A stretch of DNA of 16,998 nucleotides from Zelonia costaricensis (taxonomy: Eukaryota > Euglenozoa > Kinetoplastea > Trypanosomatida > Trypanosomatidae). The stretch covers positions 1 through 16,998 of the forward strand of contig JASAOO010003005.1 of the NCBI GenBank assembly GCA_030849075.1, written 5' to 3'. The translations under genes and the position numbers were made by a program. The notes under the pieces were generated by a model. The model was given only the letters and a program-made list of their open reading frames with translations, was not told where the DNA came from and did no database searches. Shown here piece by piece: positions 16,308 through 16,998 of this stretch; position 1 is the stretch's first letter; the number at the start of each line of letters is the position of its first letter.

Positions 16308-16998
16308 ATGAGCTTCACACCGGGCTCTGCGCGTTCGGCCCCCGACGCGGCCGCCTTCACCTCCGACTCCTTCGCCGCTGCGCGCTGGCCGGCGCCGCTT
16401 CTCGCCCCCGTGACGGCCCCCGCGGACGTGGAGATGCAACTCGATGCGCCCGCGCCGCCCTCGCGGCTCGACGCGGGCAACGCCACCCACACTCCTGCGG
16501 CTGCCGATGGTGCCTCGCGCGGCCGCTGCTCGGCACGCGAGGTGCCGGCGCACGACGATGCGGCCGTCTCCCACTCCGACTCCTCGGTGCGCACCGACGA
16601 TGGACTCTACTCGGGGGCCGAGGCGCCCGGGCATGGCCACGCCGACCACACTGATGAAAACGATCTCACAGAGCATCTCGCGCACGCGACCTGCGACCAC
16701 CACGCCTCGGACCCGGACGACCACCACCCGTGCAAGGCGACAGTGGCACTCGCCGGTGGGGCTGCACTTCTGGCGCACGTGGCCCCAACAGCGCCGCGGG
16801 TGTCGCTGCTGGCGCTGCTGAACCGCGAGAATCGCAAGGTGGCGGTGGTGCCGTTCATCGGCGGCATGATCTCGGGCTACTCCATTGCTCTCGTGCCCTT
16901 CTACACGCAACTCTACTCGGGAGGCACGAACTGCGCGCTGTACACCACGAGGACGGGGTGTGAGTCCGTGCCGTTTGCGGACTGCGTGTGGCACACGG
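16308..16998 (+). CDS. glucose/hexose transporter, 5' part, long N-terminus (GT1-type candidate); runs off window
   Basis: First 230 codons of a second transporter, without a stop before the window ends. From residue 165 on, VSLLALLNRENRKVAVV and the helix 1 / Cys-loop start match the complete transporter upstream (about 51 of 65 residues identical by hand count), and the last 41 bases are identical to 10750-10790. The preceding 164 residues are unrelated to that gene: Ala/Pro-rich at first, then a His/Asp-rich segment (109-142) with nine His and two Cys. In Leishmania GT clusters the isoform with the long unique N-terminus (GT1) is routed to the flagellar membrane by that domain, so this is the GT1 candidate; the motif responsible there is not obvious here. 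The start is the first ATG after upstream splice sites. An in-frame ATG at 16434 (residue 43) is an alternative. Confidence 0.85.
   Translation, partial: MSFTPGSARSAPDAAAFTSDSFAAARWPAPLLAPVTAPADVEMQLDAPAPPSRLDAGNATHTPAAADGASRGRCSAREVPAHDDAAVSHSDSSVRTDDGLYSGAEAPGHGHADHTDENDLTEHLAHATCDHHASDPDDHHPCKATVALAGGAALLAHVAPTAPRVSLLALLNRENRKVAVVPFIGGMISGYSIALVPFYTQLYSGGTNCALYTTRTGCESVPFADCVWHT

Noticed and set aside
15688..16311. 207-codon frame overlapping the start of the second transporter
   Set aside because: It has no ATG start, is Ala/Arg/Pro-rich from GC-rich leader DNA, and ends in the ATGA of the transporter start.

Overview
The window looks like a stretch of nuclear chromosome from a trypanosomatid protist, most likely Leishmania or a close relative. 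Long intronless GC-rich reading frames all lie on the + strand. They are separated by very long pyrimidine-rich spacers full of TG/CA microsatellites and polypyrimidine-AG signals, which is the architecture of polycistronic transcription with spliced-leader trans-splicing. The species cannot be fixed from the sequence alone.

Layout: (1) 1-1052 is non-coding and is probably the 3' UTR or spacer of a gene outside the window. (2) 1195-3015 encodes a 606-residue P-loop kinase of the uridine kinase / nicotinamide riboside kinase class, with an unusual insert and a large unassigned C-terminal region. (3) 3016-10345 is a spacer of about 7.3 kb. It holds many microsatellites, a perfect 16-bp inverted repeat at 4627-4698, and one weak candidate ORF at 4997-5641 that sits behind usable splice acceptors. 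(4) 10346-12298 encodes a complete 650-residue, 12-helix sugar transporter of the Leishmania glucose-transporter family, with an 83-residue hydrophilic N-terminus. (5) 12299-16307 is a second spacer of about 4 kb. (6) 16308-16998 is the 5' part of a second transporter of the same family. It runs off the window and carries a different, much longer N-terminus of about 164 residues that is rich in His and Asp.

The two transporters form a tandem array. Their shared core is about 78% identical over the 65 residues that can be compared, while their N-termini are unrelated. This matches the known Leishmania GT cluster, whose isoforms differ mainly in the N-terminal cytosolic domain; the long-N-terminus GT1 isoform goes to the flagellar membrane and the others to the cell body. 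By analogy, the complete gene is a GT2/GT3-type candidate and the partial gene a GT1-type candidate. That assignment is inference. The kinase upstream is a plausible NAD-salvage or nucleoside-salvage enzyme; a functional tie to glucose uptake is not shown, because neighbours in trypanosomatid transcription units are usually unrelated.

The least explained parts are the oversized first spacer with its perfect hairpin, and the possible alternative trans-splicing of the second transporter, which would remove 42 residues from its N-terminus. No tRNA, rRNA, CRISPR or transposon ORF was recognised.
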